A stretch of DNA of 64,000 nucleotides from CAZMBI01 sp964564675 (GCA_964564675.1 CAZMBI010000004.1:75749-139748), one strand, 5' to 3'. Shown: positions 34,664-42,764, counted from the stretch's first letter. A program made the numbers and translations. Notes: generated by a model from the letters alone, not told the origin.

Positions 34664-35353
34664 CTAATTCAACCGCTTGCGCAGCGACGTGAACAGCCGC
34701 TGGCCGTCGATACCGCCGGTGAGCGGGTCGGCGTGGCGTTCGGGGTGCGGCATGATACCCAGCACGTTGCCGTGGGCATTGGTGATACCCGCAATATTGC
34801 CACGCGAGCCGTTGGGGTTGGCCTCGCGCGAGAGCGCGCCGCCGGCGTCGCAATAGCGGAAGAGAATCTGGCGGCCCGACTGCAGCCCGGCCAGCGTCTC
34901 CTCGTCCGCGAAATAATTGCCTTCATGGTGGGCCACCGGCATAGAGACCACCTCGCCGGGATTATATTCCCACGTGTAGCTGGTTTCGGTGTTTTCCACC
35001 TTGAGCGTCACCGGCTTGCAGCGGAAATGCAGCTGATCGTTACGCATCAGCGTACCGGGCAGCAGATGCATTTCGCACAGCACCTGAAAGCCGTTGCAGA
35101 TGCCCAGCACATGGCCGCCGGCGTCGGCATGGGCGCACACCGCATTCATAATCGGCGAATGCGCCGCCATCGCACCGCAGCGCAGATAATCTCCGTAGGA
35201 GAACCCGCCCGGCAGCACGACCAGATCGGTATCGCGCGGCAATTCGCGCGCCTGATGCCACAGCAATGACGGCTCCAGCCCCTGCGCCTGCATCACGGTG
35301 AACACATCGCGCTCGCAGTTGGAACCAGGAAATTGAATGACGACAGATTGCAT
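34664..35353 (-). CDS. purQ: Phosphoribosylformylglycinamidine synthase subunit PurQ
   Basis: Class I glutamine amidotransferase supplying ammonia to PurL. The catalytic cysteine lies in VLGICNGFQVLCEM and the His/Glu pair in GIMPHPERHAD. VIQFPGSNCERDVF is the characteristic PurQ start. Length (229) is normal. It follows purS by 15 bases. Confidence 0.96.
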   Translation of the reverse strand: MQSVVIQFPGSNCERDVFTVMQAQGLEPSLLWHQARELPRDTDLVVLPGGFSYGDYLRCGAMAAHSPIMNAVCAHADAGGHVLGICNGFQVLCEMHLLPGTLMRNDQLHFRCKPVTLKVENTETSYTWEYNPGEVVSMPVAHHEGNYFADEETLAGLQSGRQILFRYCDAGGALSREANPNGSRGNIAGITNAHGNVLGIMPHPERHADPLTGGIDGQRLFTSLRKRLN

Positions 35354-35368
35354 ATCTTCTCTTGGCGG

Positions 35369-35611
35369 TCACTCCTCTAACGCCACGTGATAATCCTCGA
35401 TCACCGTGTTGGCGAGGAGTTTTTCGCACATTTCCTTCACGGTTTTCTCAGCCTTCTCACGGCGGGTGGTATCCAGCTTGATCTCCAGATATTTACCCTG
35501 GCGCACTTCTTTGACGCCTTCGAATCCCATATGATCGAGCGCGTTTTCAATCGCCCGCCCCTGCGGATCGAGCACACCAGCTTTGAGCGTGATATGAATT
35601 TTGGCTTTCAT
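35369..35611 (-). CDS. purS: Phosphoribosylformylglycinamidine synthase subunit PurS
   Basis: Small dimeric subunit that channels ammonia between PurQ and PurL. The sequence MKAKIHITLKAGVLDPQGRAIENALDHMGF and the RQGKYLEIKLD core are typical. ATG 35611 (80 residues) has GGAG 7 bases upstream; the longer frame begins with TTG. Confidence 0.95.
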   Translation of the reverse strand: MKAKIHITLKAGVLDPQGRAIENALDHMGFEGVKEVRQGKYLEIKLDTTRREKAEKTVKEMCEKLLANTVIEDYHVALEE

Positions 35612-35668
35612 GACATACTCCAATGATGGATGCTGCGATGAGGCATAACCGGGATTCGTATCATCGCG

Positions 35669-36511
35669 TTATTTCTTCCCGCGCGTGCCTTTGGACGCCG
35701 GTTTGCGTCGTCCGGCTTTGCCGCCGGTGGAGGTTTTCTTCAGCTTGGCCGGCTGCGCCGCCACCACCGTGGGCGACTCGATCACTTCGGCACCGGTGAA
35801 CACGCCCAGACGACGGGCGACTTCGCGGTAATAATCGCCGACCTGTCCCATATCCTTGCGGAAGCGGTCCTTATCCATCGAATCGCCGCTTTCGATATCC
35901 CACAGGCGGCACGTGTCGGGGCTGATTTCATCGGCCAGTATTACAGTGACATAATCGCCGTCGTAAAGGCGGCCGAACTCCAGCTTGAAATCCGCCAGCC
36001 GGATGCCGATACCGCGGAACAGGCCGCTGAGATAATCGTTAATGCGCAGGGCATAATGCCGTATTTCCTCCAGCTCGACCGGTTCGCAGACATCGAACAG
36101 GAAAATATGTTCCTCGGCGAGAAACGGATCGCCCAGCTGATCATTTTTCAGGCAGTATTCCACCAGCGGCGCACCGATCGGCTCGCCGTCCACCGCCTTG
36201 AAACGCTCGGCGAAACTGCCGGTGGCATAGTTGCGTACAATAACTTCCAGCGGAATGATCTCCACCGCCCGCACTAGTTGCTCGCGCATGTTGAGGCTTT
36301 TAATCAGGTGGGTGGGAATGCCCATCTCGCCGATACGGCTCATCAGAAATTCGGAAATGCGGTTATTGATCACCCCCTTACCGCTGATGCTGTCCTGCTT
36401 CTCATTGTTAAAGGCGGTGGTGTCGTCTTTGAAATGCTGAATCAGCGTTCCGGGCTCCGGCCCTTCCAGGAGTTTTTTGGCCTTGCCCTCATAGATAGGT
36501 TGTTTGCTCAT
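35669..36511 (-). CDS. purC: SAICAR synthetase PurC with basic C-terminal tail
   Basis: Ligates aspartate to CAIR in purine synthesis. It opens MSKQPIYEGKAKKLLEGPEPG and contains FKDDTTAFN, EVIVRNYATGSFAERF and FKLEFGRLYDGDYVTVILADEISPDTCRLWD. The core ends near residue 240. About 25 further residues are unusually rich in Lys, Arg and Gly (KLKKTSTGGKAGRRKPASKG), an extension not typical of the family. ATG 36511 gives 280 residues. Confidence 0.95.
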   Translation of the reverse strand: MSKQPIYEGKAKKLLEGPEPGTLIQHFKDDTTAFNNEKQDSISGKGVINNRISEFLMSRIGEMGIPTHLIKSLNMREQLVRAVEIIPLEVIVRNYATGSFAERFKAVDGEPIGAPLVEYCLKNDQLGDPFLAEEHIFLFDVCEPVELEEIRHYALRINDYLSGLFRGIGIRLADFKLEFGRLYDGDYVTVILADEISPDTCRLWDIESGDSMDKDRFRKDMGQVGDYYREVARRLGVFTGAEVIESPTVVAAQPAKLKKTSTGGKAGRRKPASKGTRGKK

Positions 36512-36605
36512 GAAGCGATGAAATCCTTTACAAGCGGTCAATGACTGGTCTAGATAGCCTCACCATACAGTAAACCGACCGCGCGTCAATGCCTGGAGGA
36601 AGATG

Positions 36606-36926
36606 ATGAGTCAATTCGACGACAGGAAAAAAGCCTTTGAAGACAAGTTCGCGCATGATCAGGAATTGCAGTTTAAAACGATTGCCCGCCGCAACAAGCT
36701 GTTCGGCCTGTGGGCGGCCGGCAAGCTGGGCATGGCCTCCGAAAAACGCGACGAATATGCCCAGGCGGTGGTGATGGCCGATTTCGAAGAACCCGGTGAT
36801 GATGACGTGCTGCGCAAAGTCGCCGCCGATTTTGAGGCCGCCGGCGTCGATATATCACGCGACGTGCTGCGCCATGAAATGGACCTGCTGCTGGAAGAGG
36901 CCAAGCATCAGCTGATGCAGGAGTAA
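36606..36926 (+). CDS. F1FO-ATPase inhibitor, zeta subunit type (DUF1476)
   Basis: Small helical protein of 106 residues. In Paracoccus and relatives this family (DUF1476) is the zeta subunit that blocks ATP hydrolysis by F1FO-ATPase. The start MSQFDDRKKAFEDKFAHDQELQFKTIARRNKLFGLWAA is highly characteristic; this inhibitory N-terminal region is followed by a four-helix bundle. GGAGG lies 6 bases before the second of two tandem ATGs. It strongly supports an alphaproteobacterial origin. It is divergent from purC. Confidence 0.93.
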   Translation: MSQFDDRKKAFEDKFAHDQELQFKTIARRNKLFGLWAAGKLGMASEKRDEYAQAVVMADFEEPGDDDVLRKVAADFEAAGVDISRDVLRHEMDLLLEEAKHQLMQE

Positions 36927-37130
36927 TAAGCAGGCTTTTTTAGCCGGTTATTCCCGGCAATGGGTGATGGCTGCGCCTGACGCGATTGCTTGGGGCGCGG
37001 CGCGTTGCCTTTCCCATATGTTACGGCTTCTCATGTTTGTGTGTTGCGCAAACCACCATCCCGCCTGATGCCGACGGCATGGCCGCTTTTGCTACATCTA
37101 TGATGCCCATATGCCACAACCAAAAGATTT

Positions 37131-37139
37131 TGTGGATAA
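37131..37139. other. Perfect DnaA box
   Basis: TGTGGATAA (complement TTATCCACA) lies in the AT-richer gene-free stretch downstream of the zeta-subunit gene (36927-37300). A second perfect copy is 380 bases away. The rest of 36927-37300 holds only short overlapping frames that look accidental. Confidence 0.4.
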
Positions 37140-37304
37140 CGCCGGAAACAACCACAAAATACGGTTGCCCTGTCACATAGCAATCTATATATAGTGGGTA
37201 TATTAATAACAACATGGTTATGCGGATGGCCGATGCAATCAGATATGCAAACAGCCGGCCGATATTGAATAAATTGGTTGCATGTGTGCTGAACTTTGAG
37301 CGCG

Positions 37305-37484
37305 CACTAGGTGGTAGTCGGTTCATCCGCCGCCACCTGTACCATAAGCGGATTGACGCCCTGATTATAGACCGCCGGGCGTCGGGAATTTGAGATTTCT
37401 GATGCGCCCGTAACGGGCTGCATCAGAGACTAGTTGCTTGCCGAGCGACTTGTGGGCTGAAGCTTGCTTCAGCCCTCTTTTTTT
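37305..37484 (+). ncRNA. Candidate structured RNA of about 180 nt ending in a terminator
   Basis: Four hairpins follow one another in a gene-free stretch: AGGTGG/CCACCT (37309-37314 / 37333-37338); GACGCCC/GGGCGTC (37355-37361 / 37377-37383); a 13-bp stem TCTGATGCGCCCG (37398-37410) with its partner ending at 37427; and the terminator stem at 37454-37475. The architecture suggests a small RNA or a leader regulating the EamA gene 147 bases downstream. I do not recognise it as 6S, SRP, tmRNA or a known riboswitch. The 5' end is a guess and no clear promoter is visible. Confidence 0.5.
37454..37484 (+). terminator. Intrinsic terminator of the candidate RNA
   Basis: GGGCTGAAGC (37454-37463), a TT loop and GCTTCAGCCC (37466-37475) form a perfect 10-bp stem followed by TC and seven T. 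Confidence 0.9.
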
Positions 37485-37512
37485 GGCTTGAGAAAGTACA
37501 TATAGCAAAGCT

Positions 37513-37521
37513 TGTGGATAA
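37513..37521. other. Perfect DnaA box
   Basis: Second TGTGGATAA copy in the 36.9-37.6 kb gene-free region, in the same orientation as the one at 37131. Confidence 0.4.
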
Positions 37522-37541
37522 AATCCAGAAGAAAAGGAGCC

Positions 37542-37617
37542 CGGGTTCGGGATTCAGGTTTCGGGTTGCAGGCAAAAGCGCCATTCGCTAACACCCGATT
37601 CCCGATACCCGAACCGC
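37542..37617. repeat. Inverted GATTCGGGATTCAGG-family repeat
   Basis: The left arm CGGGTTCGGGATTCAGG and the right arm CACCCGATTCCCGATACCCG are imperfect inverses around a short GC-rich loop. The words match the hairpin inside rnpB (20520-20590), so the same family occurs in both an intergenic space and an RNA gene. Confidence 0.6.
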
Positions 37618-37630
37618 GCCCCCCCTGCCT

Positions 37631-38524
37631 ATGAGCGAACCGCGCACTTTAACCCCGGCCGCCGCGCTGCTGGCCATTCTGGTGGCCGCCTGCTGGGGCG
37701 CCAATTTTGCGGCATCCAAATTCGCGCTGCTGCATTTTCCGCCGTTATTTACGATTTTCATCCGCTATGTGCTGGTCTGCGTGCTGCTGCTGCCTTTTGC
37801 CCGCCGGCGACCGCTGCCCCTGCGCGATCTGCTGATTCTGGCGACACTGATGATTCCGCTGCATTTCACTCTGGTGTTCACCGCCATCTGGCTGGGGCTG
37901 GATATACCCACCACCGTCATCGCCATTCAGCTGGGTGCGCCGTTTTCCTGCGTGCTCAGCGCCATGTTACTGAAAGACCGCATGGGGCCGTGGCGCAGCG
38001 CCGGTATGGCGCTGGCTTTCACCGGGATCATTATCATCGCCGGCACCCCGAACGTGACCGATCATGGCCTGGCGTTCCTGCTGGCGGTGTGCGGCGCGGT
38101 TGCCTGGGCCGGCGCCAATATTTTCGCCAAACGGCTGGGCCAGCCGCCGGTGATGCCGCTGCTGTTTTGGACCGGTCTGCTGTCGCTGCCGATGACGGGC
38201 GCCCTCTCCTTACTGATGGAATCCGCGCATGGGGCGCTGCTGGCGAGCGTGCCGCTGTCGGCGGTGCTGGGCATCGCGTTCAGCGCCCTGCTGTCGACCA
38301 TCGTCGGTTATGGGACGTGGTATTACCTGCTGCGGCATTACCCCGTCTCGCAGGTGGCGCCGTTTTCGCTGCTGGTGCCCATCGGCGGGTTTGCTTCGGG
38401 CTGGTTTTTCTTCGATGAAACGCTGACGCCGCAAATGATGCTGGGCGCGGCGGTTACCATCCTGGGCGTGGCCATCATCACCATGCGCATGCCGCGACAC
38501 ATGTCGCGCTGGGGGAAGATGTGA
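37631..38524 (+). CDS. EamA-family (DMT) transporter
   Basis: Inner-membrane drug/metabolite transporter of the DMT superfamily, 297 residues with about ten membrane segments in two EamA repeats (about residues 12-140 and 150-288). The first repeat starts ALLAILVAACWGANFAASKFALLHFPP. The second contains LSTIVGYGTWYYLLRHYPVSQVAPFSLLVPIGG, typical of YdcZ/RhaT-like amino-acid or metabolite exporters. Substrate cannot be told. A structured RNA candidate and a repeat lie between it and the zeta-subunit gene. Confidence 0.88.
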   Translation: MSEPRTLTPAAALLAILVAACWGANFAASKFALLHFPPLFTIFIRYVLVCVLLLPFARRRPLPLRDLLILATLMIPLHFTLVFTAIWLGLDIPTTVIAIQLGAPFSCVLSAMLLKDRMGPWRSAGMALAFTGIIIIAGTPNVTDHGLAFLLAVCGAVAWAGANIFAKRLGQPPVMPLLFWTGLLSLPMTGALSLLMESAHGALLASVPLSAVLGIAFSALLSTIVGYGTWYYLLRHYPVSQVAPFSLLVPIGGFASGWFFFDETLTPQMMLGAAVTILGVAIITMRMPRHMSRWGKM

Positions 38525-38525
38525 G

Positions 38526-38843
38526 GCGAAAGCGCGAAGTCAGGGAGCCACGAAGTCAGGGAGCCACGAAGTCAGGGAGCCACGAAGTCAGGGAGCCACG
38601 AAGTCACGAAGGCACGATAACGCGTGGTCATCGCGAGGAGACCGCAGGCCGACGCGGCGATCCATAAAACCCTGTCTTTTGCGCCAAGCTGCTCTGTATG
38701 GCTGGATTGCCGCGCTCACTGCGTTCGCTCGCAATGACAGTTTTCGTCATTTCGTGACTTCGTGACTTCGTACCTTCGTGCCTTCGTGCCTTCCTGACTT
38801 CGTGGCTCCCTGACTTCGTGCCTTCCTGACTTCGTGCCTTCTC
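38526..38843. repeat. Large palindrome built of GAAGTC(A/C)CG-type repeats
   Basis: The left part (38534-38618) is a tandem of the 16-mer AGTCAGGGAGCCACGA, about four copies, decaying into AGTCACGAAGGCACGA. The right part (38748-38841) carries the inverse words (CGTGACTTCGTGACTTCGTA, CTTCGTGCC, GTGGCTCCCTGACTTCG). Between them is a second dispersed element running from a GTCATCGCGAGG word to a GCTCGCAATGACAG word. The whole could extrude as a cruciform. It separates the EamA gene from the convergent cysS and contains no gene. Confidence 0.8.
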
Positions 38844-40253
38844 CTATTCCCGCCGCCAATCGGTGGTGCCATCGGGGCGGTCTTCCAGCACAATGCCCTG
38901 CGCCTTGAGTGCGTCGCGGATGCGGTCTGCTGTTGCAAAGTCTTTGGCTTTTTTGGCTTCGGCGCGCGCGGCGATCTGGGCCTCAATTTCGCTACCCTCG
39001 CCGCTTTCGCCCTTAAACCAGTCATCGGGCGTCATCTGTAACAAGCCAAGAAACCGCGCCGTGGCAATCTGGTCTTGCATCGGCAGTTGCTGCAACTGCG
39101 CAAAGGCTTTAGGCGTGTTGAGATCGTCAGCGAGGGCGTCGATCACCGCCTTTACCGGGGCCTGCGGCTCACCCGCTTGCGCCGGGAGAGGGGCAGGATG
39201 AGCAGCGAGGTGGCGATACCATTTATCCAGCCATTTCTCCGCTTCGCGTACCTTCTCATCATTCCAGTCCAGCGGCTCGTTATATTTGGCGGACAGCAGC
39301 GCAAGGCGAATCACCTCGCCCTTGACACCCTGATCGAGCAAATCGCGCACGGTGATAAAATTCCCCAACGACTTGCTCATTTTCTCACCATTAACTGTCA
39401 GAAACCCATTATGCACCCAATAGCGCGCATAGTGCGAGCCCGGGTTGGCGCAGCAGGATTGCGCGATTTCGTTTTCATGATGCGGGAATTTGAGGTCGGC
39501 GCCGCCGCCGTGGATATCGAAATTCTCACCCAGATGTTTCGTGCTCATGGCCGAACATTCGATATGCCAGCCGGGCCGACCGACGCCCCAAGGGCTGTCA
39601 AACACGCTGGATGCGTCGTCTTCGTCATCGGCGGGTTTCCACAGCACGAAATCGCCGGGGTGTTTTTTATAGGATTCCACCGCCACCCGCGCGCCGGCTT
39701 CCTGTTCTTCGACTGTTCTTCCCGACAACATGCCATAATGGTAGTTGCCCGTTGCCCGATGCCAGTTGCCAGTATGACTTTCTGATGACTGACGACTGGC
39801 AACTGACGACTGGACACTAAACAGCACATGCCCCTCAGCGACGTACGCATTACCGTGGGCGATCAGCCGCTCGATCATGGCGATCATCCCGGCGATATGT
39901 TCGGTCGCGCGCGGCTCGATCGTCGGACGCAGGCAATTCAGCGCGTCCATATCGTGGTGGAACTGCGCCGTGACTTCACCAGTCAGCGCCTGAATGGAAA
40001 TGCCGCGGCGGGCGGCCTCGGCGTTAATTTTATCATCAACATCGGTGATATTGCGCACATAGGTGACATGGCGGTCACCATACAAATGGCGCAGCAGCCG
40101 GTACAGCACATCATACACCACCACCGAGCGCGCATTGCCGATATGTGGGCGCGCATACACCGTCGGCCCGCAGACATACATGGTGACATGCTCAGGATTC
40201 AAAGGGGTGAAGGGTTGTTTGGTAGCGGTTAACGTGTTGTACAGCTGAAGCAT
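38844..40253 (-). CDS. cysS: Cysteinyl-tRNA synthetase with in-frame repeat insertion
   Basis: Class I synthetase charging tRNA-Cys. The HIGH-type motif PHIGN, KMSKSLGN, and the zinc ligands (VCGPT, IECSAMS, HHENE region) are intact, so the enzyme should be functional. At residues about 148-170, between HVLFSV and YHYGMLSGR, sits an insertion QSSVASRQSSESHTGNWHRA (and three more residues). It is encoded by CAGTTGCCAGTCGTCAGT-type heptad repeats on the minus strand. Normal homologues have only a few residues here (FxVxxxxxYGxLSGR). The start ATG and 469-residue length otherwise fit the family. Confidence 0.95.
   Translation of the reverse strand: MLQLYNTLTATKQPFTPLNPEHVTMYVCGPTVYARPHIGNARSVVVYDVLYRLLRHLYGDRHVTYVRNITDVDDKINAEAARRGISIQALTGEVTAQFHHDMDALNCLRPTIEPRATEHIAGMIAMIERLIAHGNAYVAEGHVLFSVQSSVASRQSSESHTGNWHRATGNYHYGMLSGRTVEEQEAGARVAVESYKKHPGDFVLWKPADDEDDASSVFDSPWGVGRPGWHIECSAMSTKHLGENFDIHGGGADLKFPHHENEIAQSCCANPGSHYARYWVHNGFLTVNGEKMSKSLGNFITVRDLLDQGVKGEVIRLALLSAKYNEPLDWNDEKVREAEKWLDKWYRHLAAHPAPLPAQAGEPQAPVKAVIDALADDLNTPKAFAQLQQLPMQDQIATARFLGLLQMTPDDWFKGESGEGSEIEAQIAARAEAKKAKDFATADRIRDALKAQGIVLEDRPDGTTDWRRE
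39744..39812 (-). repeat. STRR-like repeat inserted in the cysS coding sequence
   Basis: About 70 bases of GACTGGCAACTGACGACTGG-type words, with an inverse-like CCCGTTGCCCGATGCCAGTTG portion. All are in frame with cysS and free of stop codons. The same CAACTGACAACT family occurs in the rRNA spacer near 63660. Confidence 0.8.
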
Positions 40254-40292
40254 GGCCGTAGCATGCGGATTTGCAGCACAAAATCAAGTGGG

Positions 40293-40326
40293 CTGTCATG
40301 AAACCGTCATGGTTTTAGATTAACAT
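40293..40326 (+). promoter_or_regulatory. Pho-box-like promoter of the 40349 gene
   Basis: CTGTCAT (40293-40299), 4 bases (GAAA), CCGTCAT (40304-40310), then 10 bases to TAACAT (40321-40326). This is the exact geometry of the E. coli phoA promoter (7+4+7, then 10 bp to the -10) and the best consensus match of the six sites. Confidence 0.7.
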
Positions 40327-40348
40327 GAAGATGTAAGTGAGGTTTGTT

Positions 40349-41263
40349 ATGGTAGAATTTAATGATGCCGTCTTAGCGGTTGCTACGGCCGAACATTCCA
40401 AATGGAGCACTGCCCCCTATAATCCATTCCTCAGTCAACAAGACCTATTAAAGAAGTACCTTAAAGAGTTTGGTTACTCATCCAATAAGGTAGATAATGG
40501 TAATCCGCCTTATTGGTGTCAGATTGGCACCAATTGGGTTAAACGCGAAGCAGCACAAATACTGTTATCCGATACAGAGTATGCGCGCATCAGACCGCAT
40601 TTACCAGAAAGTCCTGGTGTCAGACATGCTATCCAGGAATACAAAGATGCCGGTGCCTATACTGCTTTTTCAGGAAAGCAAGCAGATTTCGATTCGTTTA
40701 AAGATCAATTGGATCCTGGTGACGAGGTGTTTTTGGGCAGGATTGGCCACGACCGCCAAACGGCCATGCATTCCTCCGCCAAACATTCGGGAATTGTGAA
40801 TCGTATCTTACCAGGTAATGCGATTGAGGTAATTGAGTTTAACGGCGTCGATACTGGGTCGGTAGCTTTACATTATTACAATAATATGGAGAACCTTCCT
40901 AAAGCGGCACGTGATAGAGCTTACGAATTGATTGGGTCGTTTGATCTCCAGGGCGTTAAACGCTTATTCGACGCTCATGGCATTACCTATAGCGGAGGCA
41001 TCACCAAGACTACTTATTTTCTTGACGATGATAAAAATACTAGCAGGGACAATAATCGCGTGATTCTGGGCTCTGGGGATACGAATAAGCTGTTTGAGTC
41101 TGCCGCCCGCAAGGCAGGAATTGATCTTTCGATGACAGAAATGAAACACGAAGCCACGCGGTTGGCCAGCGCCGATATGGACAAAGTCCGGAATATTCCG
41201 CCGCCCGGCCATACGCCCGGGCAACCACCACCATCACCGGCAATGGCAGCATCCCGGGGATAA
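40349..41263 (+). CDS. ORFan with CHAP/NlpC-like cysteine hydrolase features, 304 aa
   Basis: No family is certain. Residues 50-165 resemble a CHAP-type amidase/peptidase. They show a cysteine in PPYWCQIGTNWVKREA (Cys57), a DPGDEVFLGRIG segment like the CHAP GDVVxF strand, and KHSGIVNRILPGNAIEVIEFNG with His146 and Glu163/Asn165 as candidate catalytic partners. The C-terminal end is Pro-rich. There is no signal peptide, so export would need a specialised route. It is AT-richer than the neighbouring housekeeping genes. GAGG lies 6 bases before the ATG at 40349, and a near-consensus Pho box drives it. Confidence 0.65.
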   Translation: MVEFNDAVLAVATAEHSKWSTAPYNPFLSQQDLLKKYLKEFGYSSNKVDNGNPPYWCQIGTNWVKREAAQILLSDTEYARIRPHLPESPGVRHAIQEYKDAGAYTAFSGKQADFDSFKDQLDPGDEVFLGRIGHDRQTAMHSSAKHSGIVNRILPGNAIEVIEFNGVDTGSVALHYYNNMENLPKAARDRAYELIGSFDLQGVKRLFDAHGITYSGGITKTTYFLDDDKNTSRDNNRVILGSGDTNKLFESAARKAGIDLSMTEMKHEATRLASADMDKVRNIPPPGHTPGQPPPSPAMAASRG

Positions 41264-41268
41264 TCGAC

Positions 41269-42612
41269 TCATGCCGCTTTTCCCCTGCTTGCCAACCGCC
41301 GGCGCGCCTCATCCGGGCCGAGCAAGCCGATCACGGCGGGCAGCTCCGGCCCGTCTTCGCGGGCGGTCAGGGCGAGGCGCAGCGGCATAAACAGGGCCTT
41401 GCCCTTGCGCCCGGTGTGGGTTTTCAGCGCCTCGATAAAATCCGGCCAGGCGGTTTCATCCCATGCATCCGGCAATAATTCGGCCGCCTTGCGGGTGAGC
41501 TCGGCATCGGTAATCACCGGGTCAATCGGCTCGCGCAGCATGGCCCACCAGTCGCGCACTTCCGGCAGGGTGGAGATATTGGCCTTGATCTGTTCCCAGA
41601 ATGCTTCATCGACCTGCTCGAGCCCGAGAGCCATCAGTTGCGCCCGGACCTCGGCAAACGGCAGGTGATGCAGCGATTTCTGGTTCAAACGGGCCAGCTC
41701 GTCGGGATCGTAACTGGCCATGGCGCGGCCGAATTTGCCGATATCGAAACTGTCGATAAGGCTATCCATGCGCTCATACAGCGCGATGGGATCGGATGTG
41801 CCGATTTTCGCGAGATAGGAATTGATCACCATCGGCAGAATGCCTTCCGCCTGCAAGGAGCGAATATCGCCGCCGCCTTCTCGCTTGCTCAGCTTGCCGC
41901 CTTTCATCTGAATCAGCGCAATATGGCCGAAGGCGGGCACGGCATGCCCCAGCGCTTCCATGATCTGCACCTGAATCGCCGTGTTGGAGACATGATCTTC
42001 ACCGCGGATGATATGGGTGACACCCAGCTCGCCGTCATCGACCGAGGTCGACAGCGTAAACAGCGGCACGCCGTCTTCGCGGATGAGCACCGGATCGGTC
42101 AGGTGCTGACCTTCAAAATGTACGCGGCCGCGGACCATGTCCGCCCATTCGATGGGTTCATGGTTGAGCAAAAAGCGCCAGTGCGGCCGGCGGCCCTCGG
42201 CTTCATAGGCGACTTTTTGCTCCTGCGTGAGTTTGAGCGCCGAGCGGTCATAAATCGGTGGCAGGCCACGGCTGACCAGCATCTTGCGCTTGATCTCCAG
42301 TTCCTCCGGTGTTTCGTAACACGGATACAGCCGGCCGTCGGTGATGAGTTTCTGGCGGGCCGCCTCGTAATGCGCAAAGCGATCAGACTGTGTGATTATG
42401 TCATCCCAGTCCAGACCGAGCCATTGCAGATCATCGCGGATAGCCGTTTCATACGCTTCGCGCGAGCGCTCGTGATCGGTATCGTCGATGCGCAGCAGAA
42501 ACCGCCCGCCGTTTTTATGGGCGAACAGCCAGTTGATCAGCGCCGTACGCACATTGCCAACATGCAGATAGCCGGTAGGCGACGGCGCGAAACGGACAAA
42601 AGGTGTGGTCAT
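41269..42612 (-). CDS. gltX: Glutamyl-tRNA synthetase
   Basis: Class Ic synthetase charging tRNA-Glu, possibly also tRNA-Gln if the organism uses transamidation. The HIGH-like motif FAPSPTGYLHVGNVRTALINW and KLSKREGG are intact. The anticodon-binding C-terminal domain is present. ATG 42612 (447 residues) has GAGGAAA upstream and starts MTTPFVRFAPSPTG as in homologues. It is convergent with the ORFan at 40349, 5 bases apart. Confidence 0.96.
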   Translation of the reverse strand: MTTPFVRFAPSPTGYLHVGNVRTALINWLFAHKNGGRFLLRIDDTDHERSREAYETAIRDDLQWLGLDWDDIITQSDRFAHYEAARQKLITDGRLYPCYETPEELEIKRKMLVSRGLPPIYDRSALKLTQEQKVAYEAEGRRPHWRFLLNHEPIEWADMVRGRVHFEGQHLTDPVLIREDGVPLFTLSTSVDDGELGVTHIIRGEDHVSNTAIQVQIMEALGHAVPAFGHIALIQMKGGKLSKREGGGDIRSLQAEGILPMVINSYLAKIGTSDPIALYERMDSLIDSFDIGKFGRAMASYDPDELARLNQKSLHHLPFAEVRAQLMALGLEQVDEAFWEQIKANISTLPEVRDWWAMLREPIDPVITDAELTRKAAELLPDAWDETAWPDFIEALKTHTGRKGKALFMPLRLALTAREDGPELPAVIGLLGPDEARRRLASRGKAA

Positions 42613-42689
42613 GATTTCCTCTTTATCGGGAGTCTGCTCCCGGCTTACGCTTCGGCTGTTCTTCATTGGCCGCGATGATGGTTTTTATG

Positions 42690-42720
42690 GTCTGGATTCC
42701 CGCTTTCGCGGGAATGACAA
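42690..42720. repeat. REP-like perfect palindrome
   Basis: A perfect 20-base palindrome ATTCCCGCTTTCGCGGGAAT (42696-42715) flanked by TGG and GAC lies in the gltX-nadE spacer. It is the same element type as at 30210. It may also act as a terminator-like barrier, though no U-run follows. Confidence 0.6.
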
Positions 42721-42764
42721 TATGAAAGCTGGGTCATAAAGGATTTACCCGCTGCGCACAAGCT

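Noticed and set aside
37021..37326. A 101-codon minus-strand frame with hydrophobic segments
   Set aside because: No ribosome-binding site, an atypical composition, and it runs into the start of the hairpin series of the RNA candidate; the AT-rich sequence explains the hydrophobic codons.
38534..38618. CRISPR-like array
   Set aside because: The 16-bp units are directly joined with no unique spacers, and no cas genes are present.
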